From the NCBI RefSeq assembly GCF_000024965.1, contig NC_013530.1, forward strand, positions 3,348,001 through 3,412,000: a stretch of DNA of 64,000 nucleotides. The letters run 5' to 3'. Every line of letters begins with the position of its first letter. Positions within the stretch are counted from its first letter, which is position 1. The notes under the pieces were generated by a model. The model was given only the letters and a program-made list of their open reading frames with translations. It searched no databases and was not told the origin of the DNA. The stretch comes from Xylanimonas cellulosilytica DSM 15894 (GTDB lineage: Bacteria > Actinomycetota > Actinomycetes > Actinomycetales > Cellulomonadaceae). The position numbers and the translations under genes were made by a program. Shown piece after piece: positions 43,591 to 51,213 of this stretch.

Positions 43591-43968
43591 TCAGAGCGCA
43601 CCGATCTCCGAGAACGGTGTGCCGTCAGCAGGGCACGACCACACGGCGACGTCGTCTCGGACGGTCGCCCGCATCGGATGACTGTCCGGATGACGTGGAC
43701 ACTCCGGCCAGCTCGTCGACGCCCGGCCCCACAGCTCCTCGATCGCCCACTCCTGGACCTGATCGGCCATCGCCGCGACCCGGTCGTACAGGGGCGCTGA
43801 TCGCGAGACCGAGACACCGGTCCCGCTGCCGTCCGGACTCCACACCATCACCGACACCACGTCGGGGTGATCGGCCCAGTCGTGATCCTCGATCCGCGGC
43901 ACGACCAAGCCCGCACCCCGAAGATCGCGCAGCACCGGCTCCATCGCCTGCCGCAGCAGCTCGTCCAC
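43591..43968 (-). CDS. hypothetical protein with C-terminal Cys/His cluster (125 aa)
   Basis: No family is recognised. Residues 1-85 look like a small alpha/beta domain (MDELLRQAMEPVLRDLRGAG). The C-terminal part contains CPRHPDSHPM and then WSCPADGTPF, a Cys/His spacing that could bind zinc. Similar short proteins occur scattered in Actinobacteria as hypotheticals. Start ATG 43968. Confidence 0.65.
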   Translation of the reverse strand: MDELLRQAMEPVLRDLRGAGLVVPRIEDHDWADHPDVVSVMVWSPDGSGTGVSVSRSAPLYDRVAAMADQVQEWAIEELWGRASTSWPECPRHPDSHPMRATVRDDVAVWSCPADGTPFSEIGAL

Positions 43969-44069
43969 CGCTCCATGATCACAGGCAATGTTCGGCTGGC
44001 CCCACCTCCGCGTTCGCAGGGCGTCGGGCTGTCCTGGCGCCCCGTTGCCGTTGCGGGCAGGATCGACGC

Positions 44070-45326
44070 ATGGCCAGCGAACCGATCGTCGTCGTCGGGG
44101 GTGGGCTTGCCGCCGCCCGCGCCGTGGAGACCCTGCGCACCGAGGGATTCGACGGCGACGTCGTCGTCGTGACCTCCGAGCCGCACCGGCCGTACGAGCG
44201 GCCGCCGCTGTCGAAGGACTATCTGCGGGGGCAGGCGGAACGCGAGTCGGTGTTCCCTCTCGGTGAGGACTGGTACCGCGAGCACGCGGTCGAGGTGCGG
44301 ACGCACGCCACCGCCGTCGGGCTGTCCGCCACGGAGCACCGGCTCACGCTCGCGGACGGCGCCACGCTGCCGTTCGGGAAGCTGCTGCTCGCCACGGGGT
44401 CGACGCCGCGGCCGCTGCAGCTGCCGGGCAACGACCTGCGCGGGGTGCACCTGCTGCGCACGCTCGACGACGCCGACCGTCTCTCGGGTGCGCTGCTGCA
44501 GGCGTCCCTGGAGGGCACCGAGCTGCACGAGGGACCGGCCCGTGTCGCCGTCGTCGGGGACGGGTGGATCGGGTTGGAGGTGGCGGCGTCGGCCCGGCAG
44601 CTCGGGCTGGACGTCACCGTCATCGGGCGCGATGCGCACCCGCTGGAGCACGTGCTGGGGCCGGAGCTGGGCGAGGTGTTCGCGCAGCTCCACGAGCGGC
44701 ACGACGTCAGGCTGCACCGCCACGCGACGGTCACGGGGTTCACGGGCAGCGACGGGCAGGTGACCGGCGTCGACATGGCCGACGGGACCCACGTGGACGC
44801 GTCGATCGTCGTCGTCGGCGTCGGGGTGACGCCCAACGTCGGCCTGGCGGAGGCGGCTGGCCTCGACCTGCGGGACGCCGCCGAGGGTGGCGGCGTCGCC
44901 GTCGACGGGACGCTGCGCACCTCCCACCCGGACGTGTGGGCGGCCGGGGACATCGCCTCCATCCCGTCGCCGACCTACGGGCGGCCGCTACGGGTGGAGC
45001 ACTGGGCGCGGGCGAACGACTCCGGCCCGCACGCGGCCCGCGCCATGCTCGGGGCCGCGGACGAGTACGACATCCTGCCGTACTTCTTCACCGACCAGTT
45101 CGAGCTGGGCATGGAGTACACCGGCTGGGTGGACGGCCCGGGCGGGTACGACGACGTGGTCCTCAGCGGCGACCCGGCCGGTGAGGCGTTCGCGTTCTGG
45201 CTGCGCGACGGGCGCGTGCAGGCGGGCATGGGCCTGAACGTCTGGGACCGCATGCCCGAGGTGGAGGCCCTGATCCGGAGCGGGAAGCGGCCGGACCGGG
45301 CAACGCTGGAGGCTTTCGTGCCCTGA
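44070..45326 (+). CDS. FAD/NAD(P)-dependent ferredoxin reductase-like oxidoreductase
   Basis: A 418-aa pyridine-nucleotide:disulfide-oxidoreductase-fold flavoprotein of the rubredoxin/ferredoxin reductase type. It has a FAD dinucleotide-binding motif VVVGGGLAAARAVETL (about 6-21), RPYERPPLSKDYL (about 40-52), ATGSTPRPLQLPG, the second GxGxxG-like motif VVGDGWIGLEVAASARQLG (about 160-178) and WAAGDIASIP for FAD ribityl binding. VEHWARANDSG and a C-terminal reductase dimer domain follow. It would pass electrons from NAD(P)H to a small iron-sulfur protein; no partner is encoded beside it. Confidence 0.93.
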   Translation: MASEPIVVVGGGLAAARAVETLRTEGFDGDVVVVTSEPHRPYERPPLSKDYLRGQAERESVFPLGEDWYREHAVEVRTHATAVGLSATEHRLTLADGATLPFGKLLLATGSTPRPLQLPGNDLRGVHLLRTLDDADRLSGALLQASLEGTELHEGPARVAVVGDGWIGLEVAASARQLGLDVTVIGRDAHPLEHVLGPELGEVFAQLHERHDVRLHRHATVTGFTGSDGQVTGVDMADGTHVDASIVVVGVGVTPNVGLAEAAGLDLRDAAEGGGVAVDGTLRTSHPDVWAAGDIASIPSPTYGRPLRVEHWARANDSGPHAARAMLGAADEYDILPYFFTDQFELGMEYTGWVDGPGGYDDVVLSGDPAGEAFAFWLRDGRVQAGMGLNVWDRMPEVEALIRSGKRPDRATLEAFVP

Positions 45327-45331
45327 CCCCG

Positions 45332-45392
45332 TTTGAACGTACGCCCCACTGTCGTTCTGGCGCCCAGAACGGCAGTGGGGCGTACGTTCAAA
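45332..45392. repeat. 61-bp near-perfect palindrome, copy 2
   Basis: Two 29-bp arms beginning TTTGAACGTACGCCCCACTG with a single mismatch (G-U capable) enclose a 3-nt loop; flanking CCCC and GGGG extend the pairing. It has the same length, outer arms and core as 4638-4698. It lies between the convergent ends of the reductase gene and aro gene, where it can serve as a two-way terminator. Confidence 0.92.
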
Positions 45393-45398
45393 GGGGGG

Positions 45399-46574
45399 TC
45401 AGAGCGCGCGGCGCGTACCGACCGCGTCCGCCAGCTCGCGCAGCAGGTCCGCCGTCGTGTCCCAGTCGATGCACTTGTCCGTGACGGACCGGCCGTACGT
45501 GAGCGTGCTCAGCGGGCCCGGGTTCTGGGCGCCGGCCTCGATGAAGCTCTCCATCATCAGGCCCGTGATGCCCTGCTCACCCTCGGCGAGCCGAGCCGCG
45601 AGCTCCCGCACCACGGCGGCCTGCCGCACGTGGTCCTTGCCGGAGTTGCCGTGCGAGGCGTCGACGATCAGGCCGTGCGAGACGGCCCCCACGAGCCCGG
45701 ACCGGCGGGCCACGTCCAGCGCCGCCTCGACGTCGGGGCGCGAGTAGTTGGGGCCGGAGCGGCCGCCGCGCAGGATGATGTGGCAGTCGGGGTTGCCCGC
45801 CGTGGTCACGGACGCGGCCCGCCCCTCGGAGTCCGCGCCGAAGAAGGTGTGCTCGCTCGCGGCGGTGATGCAGGCGTCGACGGCGGTCTGCACGTCGCCG
45901 TCGGTCGCGTTCTTCATGCCCACGGGCATGGACAGGCCGGACGCGAGCTGGCGGTGCACCTGCGACTCGACGTTGCGCGCACCGATCGCGCCCCAGGTGA
46001 CGGCGTCGGCGATGTACTGCGGGCTGGTCGGCTCCAGGAACTCGGTCGCGGCGGGCACCCCGGCGTCGAGCACGCCGAGCAGCACCTCGCGGGCGAGCCG
46101 GAGCCCGTGCAGCACGTCGTGCGAGCCGTCCAGGTGCGGGTCGTTGATGAGGCCCTTCCACCCGACGGTGGTGCGAGGCTTCTCGAAGTACACGCGCATG
46201 ACGACGACGAGCTCGTCGGCGAGCTCGCGCGCCAGGAGGGCCAGGCGGGAGGCGTAGTCCAGCGCGGCGGCCGGGTCGTGCACGGAGCACGGGCCGACGA
46301 TGACAAGGAGGCGATCGTCCTCACCGGTCAGCACGTCACGCACCTCGCGGCGCGAGAACGCGACGAGGTCGCTGCGCTCGGTGCCGAGCGGCTGCTCGAC
46401 GCGCACGTCGCGCGGCGCGGGCAGCGCGTCGAGGGCGCGGATGCGAAGGTCGGAGGTCTCGGCCAACAGCTCAGCCTTCCGGTCGTTGGCGGCAGGGCCC
46501 GCGGCGGCAGCCGGGCCGCCCGCAAGGCTATCGCTCGGGGTGGCTGAGTTCAGGGCGGTGGGGCTCACGGTCAT
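45399..46574 (-). CDS. 3-deoxy-7-phosphoheptulonate synthase (class I DAHP synthase)
   Basis: A 391-aa enzyme that joins phosphoenolpyruvate and erythrose 4-phosphate, the first step of the shikimate pathway. Family strings are LVIVGPCSVHDPAAALDYA (about 87-105), RVYFEKPRTTVGWKGLINDP (about 124-143), PVGMKNATDGD (about 213-223), RGGRSGPNY, and IVDASHGNSGKDH. It is the AroF/AroG/AroH-type (class I), longer at the N-terminus than E. coli AroG (350 aa). ATG 46574 has AGGAG about 10 nt upstream. It is controlled by the leader peptide and terminator at 46694-46814. Confidence 0.96.
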   Translation of the reverse strand: MTVSPTALNSATPSDSLAGGPAAAAGPAANDRKAELLAETSDLRIRALDALPAPRDVRVEQPLGTERSDLVAFSRREVRDVLTGEDDRLLVIVGPCSVHDPAAALDYASRLALLARELADELVVVMRVYFEKPRTTVGWKGLINDPHLDGSHDVLHGLRLAREVLLGVLDAGVPAATEFLEPTSPQYIADAVTWGAIGARNVESQVHRQLASGLSMPVGMKNATDGDVQTAVDACITAASEHTFFGADSEGRAASVTTAGNPDCHIILRGGRSGPNYSRPDVEAALDVARRSGLVGAVSHGLIVDASHGNSGKDHVRQAAVVRELAARLAEGEQGITGLMMESFIEAGAQNPGPLSTLTYGRSVTDKCIDWDTTADLLRELADAVGTRRAL

Positions 46575-46693
46575 GGCTTCTGGCTCCTGGTGTTCCGGGT
46601 CTGGTCGAACAGGGCGGCGTCGTCGGTCGTGCGACGGCGTCCCAGCCCCGGGACCGACCCGGGCGGCGACCGGAGCGCCTCGTCTCACGACGA

Positions 46694-46724
46694 AGGCCCC
46701 CGACGCGTCCTGCGTCGAAGGCCT
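46694..46724 (-). terminator. attenuator terminator hairpin of the DAHP synthase gene
   Basis: Thirteen-base arms, 46694-46706 (AGGCCCCCGACGC) and 46712-46724, pair fully (two G-U pairs in the minus-strand transcript) around the 5-nt loop. It lies 25 bp after the leader-peptide stop and 120 bp before the structural gene, where an attenuator belongs. There is no strong U-tract, as is common in high-GC Actinobacteria. Confidence 0.82.
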
Positions 46725-46748
46725 GTGCTGGCTCCGGTGGGGTGCTGG

Positions 46749-46814
46749 TCAGGCGTTCGCCCGCCCTGCTCCACACGGAGCCGGCGTAAAGCGCCAATAC
46801 CAACGGGGGTTCAC
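46749..46814 (-). CDS. aromatic amino acid leader peptide (attenuation peptide) for DAHP synthase
   Basis: A 21-codon reading frame from GTG 46814: M-N-P-R-W-Y-W-R-F-T-P-A-P-C-G-A-G-R-A-N-A, stop. Trp-Tyr-Trp-Arg-Phe puts all three aromatic residues, the products of the pathway, within five codons. Ribosome stalling there when aromatic aminoacyl-tRNAs are short would change folding of the RNA and prevent formation of the terminator at 46694-46724. There is no Shine-Dalgarno, so translation from a leaderless or near-leaderless transcript is likely. It fits the ribosome-mediated attenuation scheme of trp-type operons. Confidence 0.88.
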   Translation of the reverse strand: MNPRWYWRFTPAPCGAGRANA

Positions 46815-46817
46815 GGC

Positions 46818-46834
46818 GCTGACGATACGTCAGC
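46818..46834. promoter_or_regulatory. palindrome GCTGACG-ATA-CGTCAGC at the leader promoter
   Basis: Perfect 7-bp arms around ATA, four bases upstream of the leader start codon. TATCGT within it (minus strand) could be the -10 element, so a protein bound here would block the promoter. No regulator can be named. Confidence 0.5.
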
Positions 46835-46870
46835 ACCTGAGGGCGGCCCAAACCCGTTCCAGGATGCGGG

Positions 46871-47368
46871 CTACGCCGAGAAGACCGCCGCGCCCGAGCC
46901 GCCTGCCTCGAACCGCTCCAGCAGGCCGAGCCGGAACCGTGTGGAGTCCATGAGGTCGGCGGGCAGCGCATCCGGCACGAACCAGCCGACGGCGAGGTTC
47001 TCGTCGTCTCCCACGGCCGCCGCCGCGACCGCCCTGACCGACGCCGGGCGTGCGGTGAACAGCAGGTCCAGGTACACCGACCGGTCCCCGTTCGGGTAGA
47101 CCAGCTCCGGCGTCGTCGACACGGCCGCGAGCGCCTGCACGACGACGTCGACGCACGTCTCCTCCGCGACCTCGCGCGTGGCAGCGACCGCGGGCTCCTC
47201 CCCCGGGTCGACGATGCCGCTGACGAGCGCCCACCGGCCGGTGTCGGCGCGCTGGGCCAGCAGGAGCCGTCCGTCGTCGTCACGCACGACGACGGTGACG
47301 CCCGGGAGCCACAGCTGCCGGTGCCCGACGAGCGAACGCAGCTCGGCGACGTAGGGAGGGATCGGCAT
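46871..47368 (-). CDS. NUDIX hydrolase
   Basis: A 165-aa NUDIX-fold pyrophosphohydrolase. The box (residues 51-73) is G-x5-E-x7-RE-x2-EE with Cys72 where Gly is usual (EETCVD). A preceding LLLAQRADTGRWALVSG is typical. Substrate unknown; members of this size in Actinobacteria are often annotated as ADP-ribose- or nucleoside-diphosphate-type hydrolases, which cannot be distinguished here. Monocistronic. Confidence 0.9.
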   Translation of the reverse strand: MPIPPYVAELRSLVGHRQLWLPGVTVVVRDDDGRLLLAQRADTGRWALVSGIVDPGEEPAVAATREVAEETCVDVVVQALAAVSTTPELVYPNGDRSVYLDLLFTARPASVRAVAAAAVGDDENLAVGWFVPDALPADLMDSTRFRLGLLERFEAGGSGAAVFSA

Positions 47369-47411
47369 GGCAGGAGCCTACGGGTCGCGCCGGCGTGCCT
47401 AGGGTGACGAC

Positions 47412-48572
47412 ATGGAGTTCCCCGTGAGCGCCGAGTCGATCGCCGCGCTGGTCCAGGGCGCGGCCGAGCTGGAGGCCACCGCCGTCGGGCTGCGGCCGCA
47501 CCGTCTGCCGACGTGGGCGCGGGCTCGCGGCGACGCCCAGCTCAAGCTGGCCGAGTCCCAGCCGGCGGGCGTGCGGATCGCGTTCACGACGACGGCGCCG
47601 CGCGTCACGCTGACGGCGCTCGCGACCAGGTTCGGCTACGCGGGCGTCCCGCCGCGCGCGCCGGGGGTGTTCGACGCCGTCGTCGACGGCTCCGTGGTGG
47701 CGTCGGCGTCGCTGGGCTCCGCCGTCGTCGTCACGCTGGACATGTCCACCGGGCGCACGACGACGACGCAGGCCGAGCCCGAGGCGCTGACCTTCGACCT
47801 CGGGCCCGACGACGGGACCGCGCGGCGGGTGGACCTGTGGTTGCCGCACACCGAGTCGGTGGAGCTCGTGGCGCTCGCGGCGGACGCCCCGCTGCGTCCG
47901 GCGCCGGCGGCGGAGCGGACGTGGCTGCACCACGGGTCGTCGATCAGCCAGGGCTCCAACGCGGCGACGCCGACGGGCACCTGGGCGTCGATCGCCGCGC
48001 GGGCGGCAGGCGTGGACCTGGTGAACCTGGGGTTCGGCGGGAGCGCGCTCCTGGACCCGTTCGTGGCGCGCGTCATGCGGGACACCCCGGCGGACCTGGT
48101 GTCGGTCGGCGTCGGGATCAACATCGTGAACGGCGACGTCATGCGCCGGCGTGCCTTCACGCCGGCGGTGCACGGGTTCCTCGACACGATCCGGGACGGG
48201 CACCCGGACGCGCCGCTGCTGCTGGTCACGCCGATCCTGTGCCCGATTCACGAGGAGACGCCGGGGCCGGGGGCGTTCGACGTCGCGGCGCTGGCCGAGG
48301 GCGTGACACGGTTCCGTGCGACGGGTGACCCGGCCGAGGTCGCGGCCGGGAAGCTGACCCTGCAGGTGGTGCGCACGGAGCTCGCGCGGGTGGTCCGCGA
48401 CCGGCGGGACGCGAACCTGCACCTGGTGGACGGGCTGTCGCTCTACGGCCCGGCCGACGCGGCGGAGCACCCGTTGCCGGACGCCTTGCACCCGGACGCG
48501 GCGACGCACCGGCTGATCGGCGACCGGTTCGGGGCGGCGGTGTTCGCGCCGGGGGCGCCGTTCGGCGGGTGA
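47412..48572 (+). CDS. SGNH/GDSL-type esterase with N-terminal beta domain
   Basis: A 386-aa protein. The C-terminal SGNH hydrolase domain begins at HHGSSISQG (173-181; nucleophile Ser177 within the GDS-like GSSIS), then LGFGGSALLDP (block II Gly), VGINIVNGD (block III Asn) and the catalytic DALHPDAATH near the C-terminus. Residues 1-160 form a beta-rich domain like that of carbohydrate esterase family-type proteins. No signal peptide, so it is cytoplasmic. Probably deacetylates a sugar or short ester; substrate unproven. Confidence 0.85.
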   Translation: MEFPVSAESIAALVQGAAELEATAVGLRPHRLPTWARARGDAQLKLAESQPAGVRIAFTTTAPRVTLTALATRFGYAGVPPRAPGVFDAVVDGSVVASASLGSAVVVTLDMSTGRTTTTQAEPEALTFDLGPDDGTARRVDLWLPHTESVELVALAADAPLRPAPAAERTWLHHGSSISQGSNAATPTGTWASIAARAAGVDLVNLGFGGSALLDPFVARVMRDTPADLVSVGVGINIVNGDVMRRRAFTPAVHGFLDTIRDGHPDAPLLLVTPILCPIHEETPGPGAFDVAALAEGVTRFRATGDPAEVAAGKLTLQVVRTELARVVRDRRDANLHLVDGLSLYGPADAAEHPLPDALHPDAATHRLIGDRFGAAVFAPGAPFGG

Positions 48573-48607
48573 GGCGAGCGGTGGTGCGGGCGCTGGTCAG
48601 CGGCCGA

Positions 48608-49171
48608 TCACAGGGCTGCGAGCGCCATGAGGGCGACGGACCCGGCTCCGGCCAGGATCTCGGCCCGTGCGAGCGTCCCATCGCGGGCGCCGGGTGACCG
48701 CCGCGTCCGCGCGGCCACGAGCACGCTCGCGCCGACGAAGGCGGCAGCCCCGGCGAGCGCGAGCCCGGTCAGCGGGTCACCGCCCGCACCGTGACCGCCG
48801 TGCCCGTGACCGCCGTGCCCGTGGCCTGCCGCGAGCCCGGCCGTGAGAGCCGTCCCCGCCGTCGGGCTCGCCATGGCCGCCGTGAGGACGCCCATGGTGA
48901 GCAGGCACATGACGTGCAGCAGGTGCAGCGGGTGGCAGGCGTCGTCGACGGCGCGGCCGGCGAGCGCCGCGGCCACGCCTGCCACCAGCAGCACGGCTGC
49001 CCAGACGAGCGACGGCAGCCCGCCCGGAAGGAGCGCGACGTCGGCCATGGCCAGCACCATGATCAGGCCGGTGGCGACGGCGACCGTGCGCCCGCCCCCG
49101 GCGGGGCGGCGGGCGGCGCAGGCCGCCGCCACACCCGCCGGGAGCAGGGCCGCCGCGTGGAGCCAGTGCAT
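48608..49171 (-). CDS. DUF5134-like membrane protein with His-rich loop
   Basis: A 187-aa membrane protein with about five hydrophobic segments and a short loop HGHGGHGHGGHGAGG (about 133-148) that could bind Cu or Zn. DACHPLHLLHVMCLLTMGVL (about 75-95) is the best-preserved stretch, resembling DUF5134. It begins one base after the stop of the copper amine oxidase gene, so it is co-transcribed. A copper-related role is suggested by both the loop and the neighbour, and is inference. Confidence 0.75.
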   Translation of the reverse strand: MHWLHAAALLPAGVAAACAARRPAGGGRTVAVATGLIMVLAMADVALLPGGLPSLVWAAVLLVAGVAAALAGRAVDDACHPLHLLHVMCLLTMGVLTAAMASPTAGTALTAGLAAGHGHGGHGHGGHGAGGDPLTGLALAGAAAFVGASVLVAARTRRSPGARDGTLARAEILAGAGSVALMALAAL

Positions 49172-49172
49172 G

Positions 49173-51197
49173 TCAGCCGTGGTGGTGCGGGCAGGGGCCG
49201 TCGCCGTGCGTGCCGCCGCAGCACTGCCCGGCCGCACCCGACGACGCCGCGGGGGCGCAGTGCGACGACGTCGATGCCGCGAGGCCGAGCGTGGGGTTCC
49301 GGTCGAAGAACCCGTAGGGCTTGAGCGTGAACTTCGCGTAGTCGACGGGCATGACGGGCCAGTCCTCCGGGCGGGGGAAGTGCGTGAGACCGAACGTGTG
49401 CCAGACGACGACGTCGGTGCCCTCGAGCGAGCGGTCGGCCGCCTGGAAGGCCGGCAGGCCGGCCCCGCCCGCGTGCTGGTTGACGTGCGTGCCGGCGGCG
49501 TAGCGCTCGTCGTCGGCGAACTGCGTGACCCACACGTGCTTGGTGGCGAACGCGGCGCGTGCCGCGATGGACGAGTCCGGGGCGGCCATCAGCGTGGGCG
49601 TCTCCTGCGCGTAGAGCGCGTACGCCGTCGGGCGGCCCAGGCGGTTGGTGCGCTCGGTCGAGCTGATGTGCCACGTGCGGCCGACGGCGCCGTCGGCGAC
49701 GCGCGCGGCCTGGGCCTCCGAGACCAGGCGCGTGCGGCGGGCGGTGAACGCGTTGCCCCACGGGTTGGTCTCGCTGATCGGAAGGCGCACGGCGTCGACC
49801 TCGTCGACGGCGTTGGGGGTGCCGTCCACGTCCAGGTCCAGGCGGGCCGAGAACAGGTGCTGGTGGTAGGGGGCGCCCAGGCCGGGGGCCACCTCCGAGG
49901 CGAAGGCGTACGGCTCCCCGTCCGCCCCGGCACCGGGGTAGGCCGACGAGAACAGGAACCCGGTGAGCTTGGCCTCGCACTCGATGGTGCCGTCGAGGTA
50001 CAGGTACCAGTAGAAGCCGTAGTCGTAGTTGCCGACGGTGGTAAAGAAGGAGATGACGAGGCGGCGCTGGCGGCGGGTCTCGTTGATCCCGGTGAAGATG
50101 TCGGAGTGCTTCCACAGCACGCCGTAGTCCTCCTCGTGCATGCAGATGCCGTTCTTGACGACGCGCGGGGCGCCGGACTCGTCGGCGAGCGTGACGTCGA
50201 GGTAGTGGATCTCCCCCAGGCAGTCACAACCCAGCTCGAGCGAGTTCACGTACCGGCCGAACAGGTACTCGCCGGTGTCGAAGTAGTTCTGCCAGTAGCG
50301 CGTGGGCGACGGGTCGGCGTAGGGCACGACCATCTCGGAGATGGAGGCGCGGTAGACCACGGGGCGCTGCTCGTCGCCGTCGGCGACCGACATGCGGTGC
50401 AGCACCAGGCCCTCGCGGGCGTCGAAGGACACCCGCAGGCGCCAGCCCTCCCACGTGACCTCGCCGTCGTCGGACACCTGGAACGAGGCACCCTGCGGCT
50501 GGGTGATCTCGATGGGCTTGAGCGTGGTGCGCGGCGTCCCGGCGAGCGACGGGTCGGTGTAGTTGCCGTGCTCGGCGGGCACGGGCATCACCGCGTGGTC
50601 GATGACGCGCGTGACCTCCCGCGTGGTGAGGTTGACGTAGGCGACCAGCCCGTCGACGGGGTGGGCCCACGGGTGGTCGGCGGGGTGGTCCATGCGGAAC
50701 GCGAAGACGCGCGCCATGCGCTTGCCCACCTCGTCCTCGTGCCCGAAGACGCCGGCCGAGAGCGGCACGGTCACGACCTGCTCGGGGGTCAGGCCGCGGG
50801 CCGCGAGGGCGGCGGCCCACTCGGTGGAGGCGGCGACGATCTCGGGGATCAGCTCGAACTCGGTGTCGAGGATGGGCAGCTGGCCCACCTCGGCGGTGTC
50901 GAGCTGCTCGACCGAGACGACGGCGCCGGCCGTCACATCGGCGACGACGTCGTGCTGGACGCCGGTGGCGAGCTCGAGGAGCTGCACGCGCACCTGACGC
51001 GCGGGCAGCGAGCCCGTGCCGGCCTCCCAGGCCAGGACGGCGGACTTGGGCGCCTCGAGCAGCCCGACGTAGACGAACTTGGTGGTGTCCTGCACCAGCC
51101 CGGCGTCGGCGACGATCGCGGCGGCGGCCGCGATCTCGTCGGCGCGCAGCGTGGCCAGCGGGTGGGTGATGGTCGTGGTGGTGAGCGTGACGGTCAT
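49173..51197 (-). CDS. copper-containing primary-amine oxidase
   Basis: A 674-aa enzyme that oxidises a primary amine to an aldehyde with release of ammonia and hydrogen peroxide. Tyr391 in TTVGNYDYGFYW is the precursor of the topaquinone cofactor (consensus NYD/E). The catalytic base is Asp307 (FDTGEYLFG). The copper ligands are His445 and His447 (YHQHLF) and His606 (LTHFPRPEDWP). A Cys/His-rich tail (CCGGTHGDGPCPHHHG, last 16 residues) is not part of the family core. No signal peptide. It is preceded by an APC permease gene, probably for amine uptake. Confidence 0.96.
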   Translation of the reverse strand: MTVTLTTTTITHPLATLRADEIAAAAAIVADAGLVQDTTKFVYVGLLEAPKSAVLAWEAGTGSLPARQVRVQLLELATGVQHDVVADVTAGAVVSVEQLDTAEVGQLPILDTEFELIPEIVAASTEWAAALAARGLTPEQVVTVPLSAGVFGHEDEVGKRMARVFAFRMDHPADHPWAHPVDGLVAYVNLTTREVTRVIDHAVMPVPAEHGNYTDPSLAGTPRTTLKPIEITQPQGASFQVSDDGEVTWEGWRLRVSFDAREGLVLHRMSVADGDEQRPVVYRASISEMVVPYADPSPTRYWQNYFDTGEYLFGRYVNSLELGCDCLGEIHYLDVTLADESGAPRVVKNGICMHEEDYGVLWKHSDIFTGINETRRQRRLVISFFTTVGNYDYGFYWYLYLDGTIECEAKLTGFLFSSAYPGAGADGEPYAFASEVAPGLGAPYHQHLFSARLDLDVDGTPNAVDEVDAVRLPISETNPWGNAFTARRTRLVSEAQAARVADGAVGRTWHISSTERTNRLGRPTAYALYAQETPTLMAAPDSSIAARAAFATKHVWVTQFADDERYAAGTHVNQHAGGAGLPAFQAADRSLEGTDVVVWHTFGLTHFPRPEDWPVMPVDYAKFTLKPYGFFDRNPTLGLAASTSSHCAPAASSGAAGQCCGGTHGDGPCPHHHG

Positions 51198-51213
51198 CGT
51201 GATCGTCTCCTTG

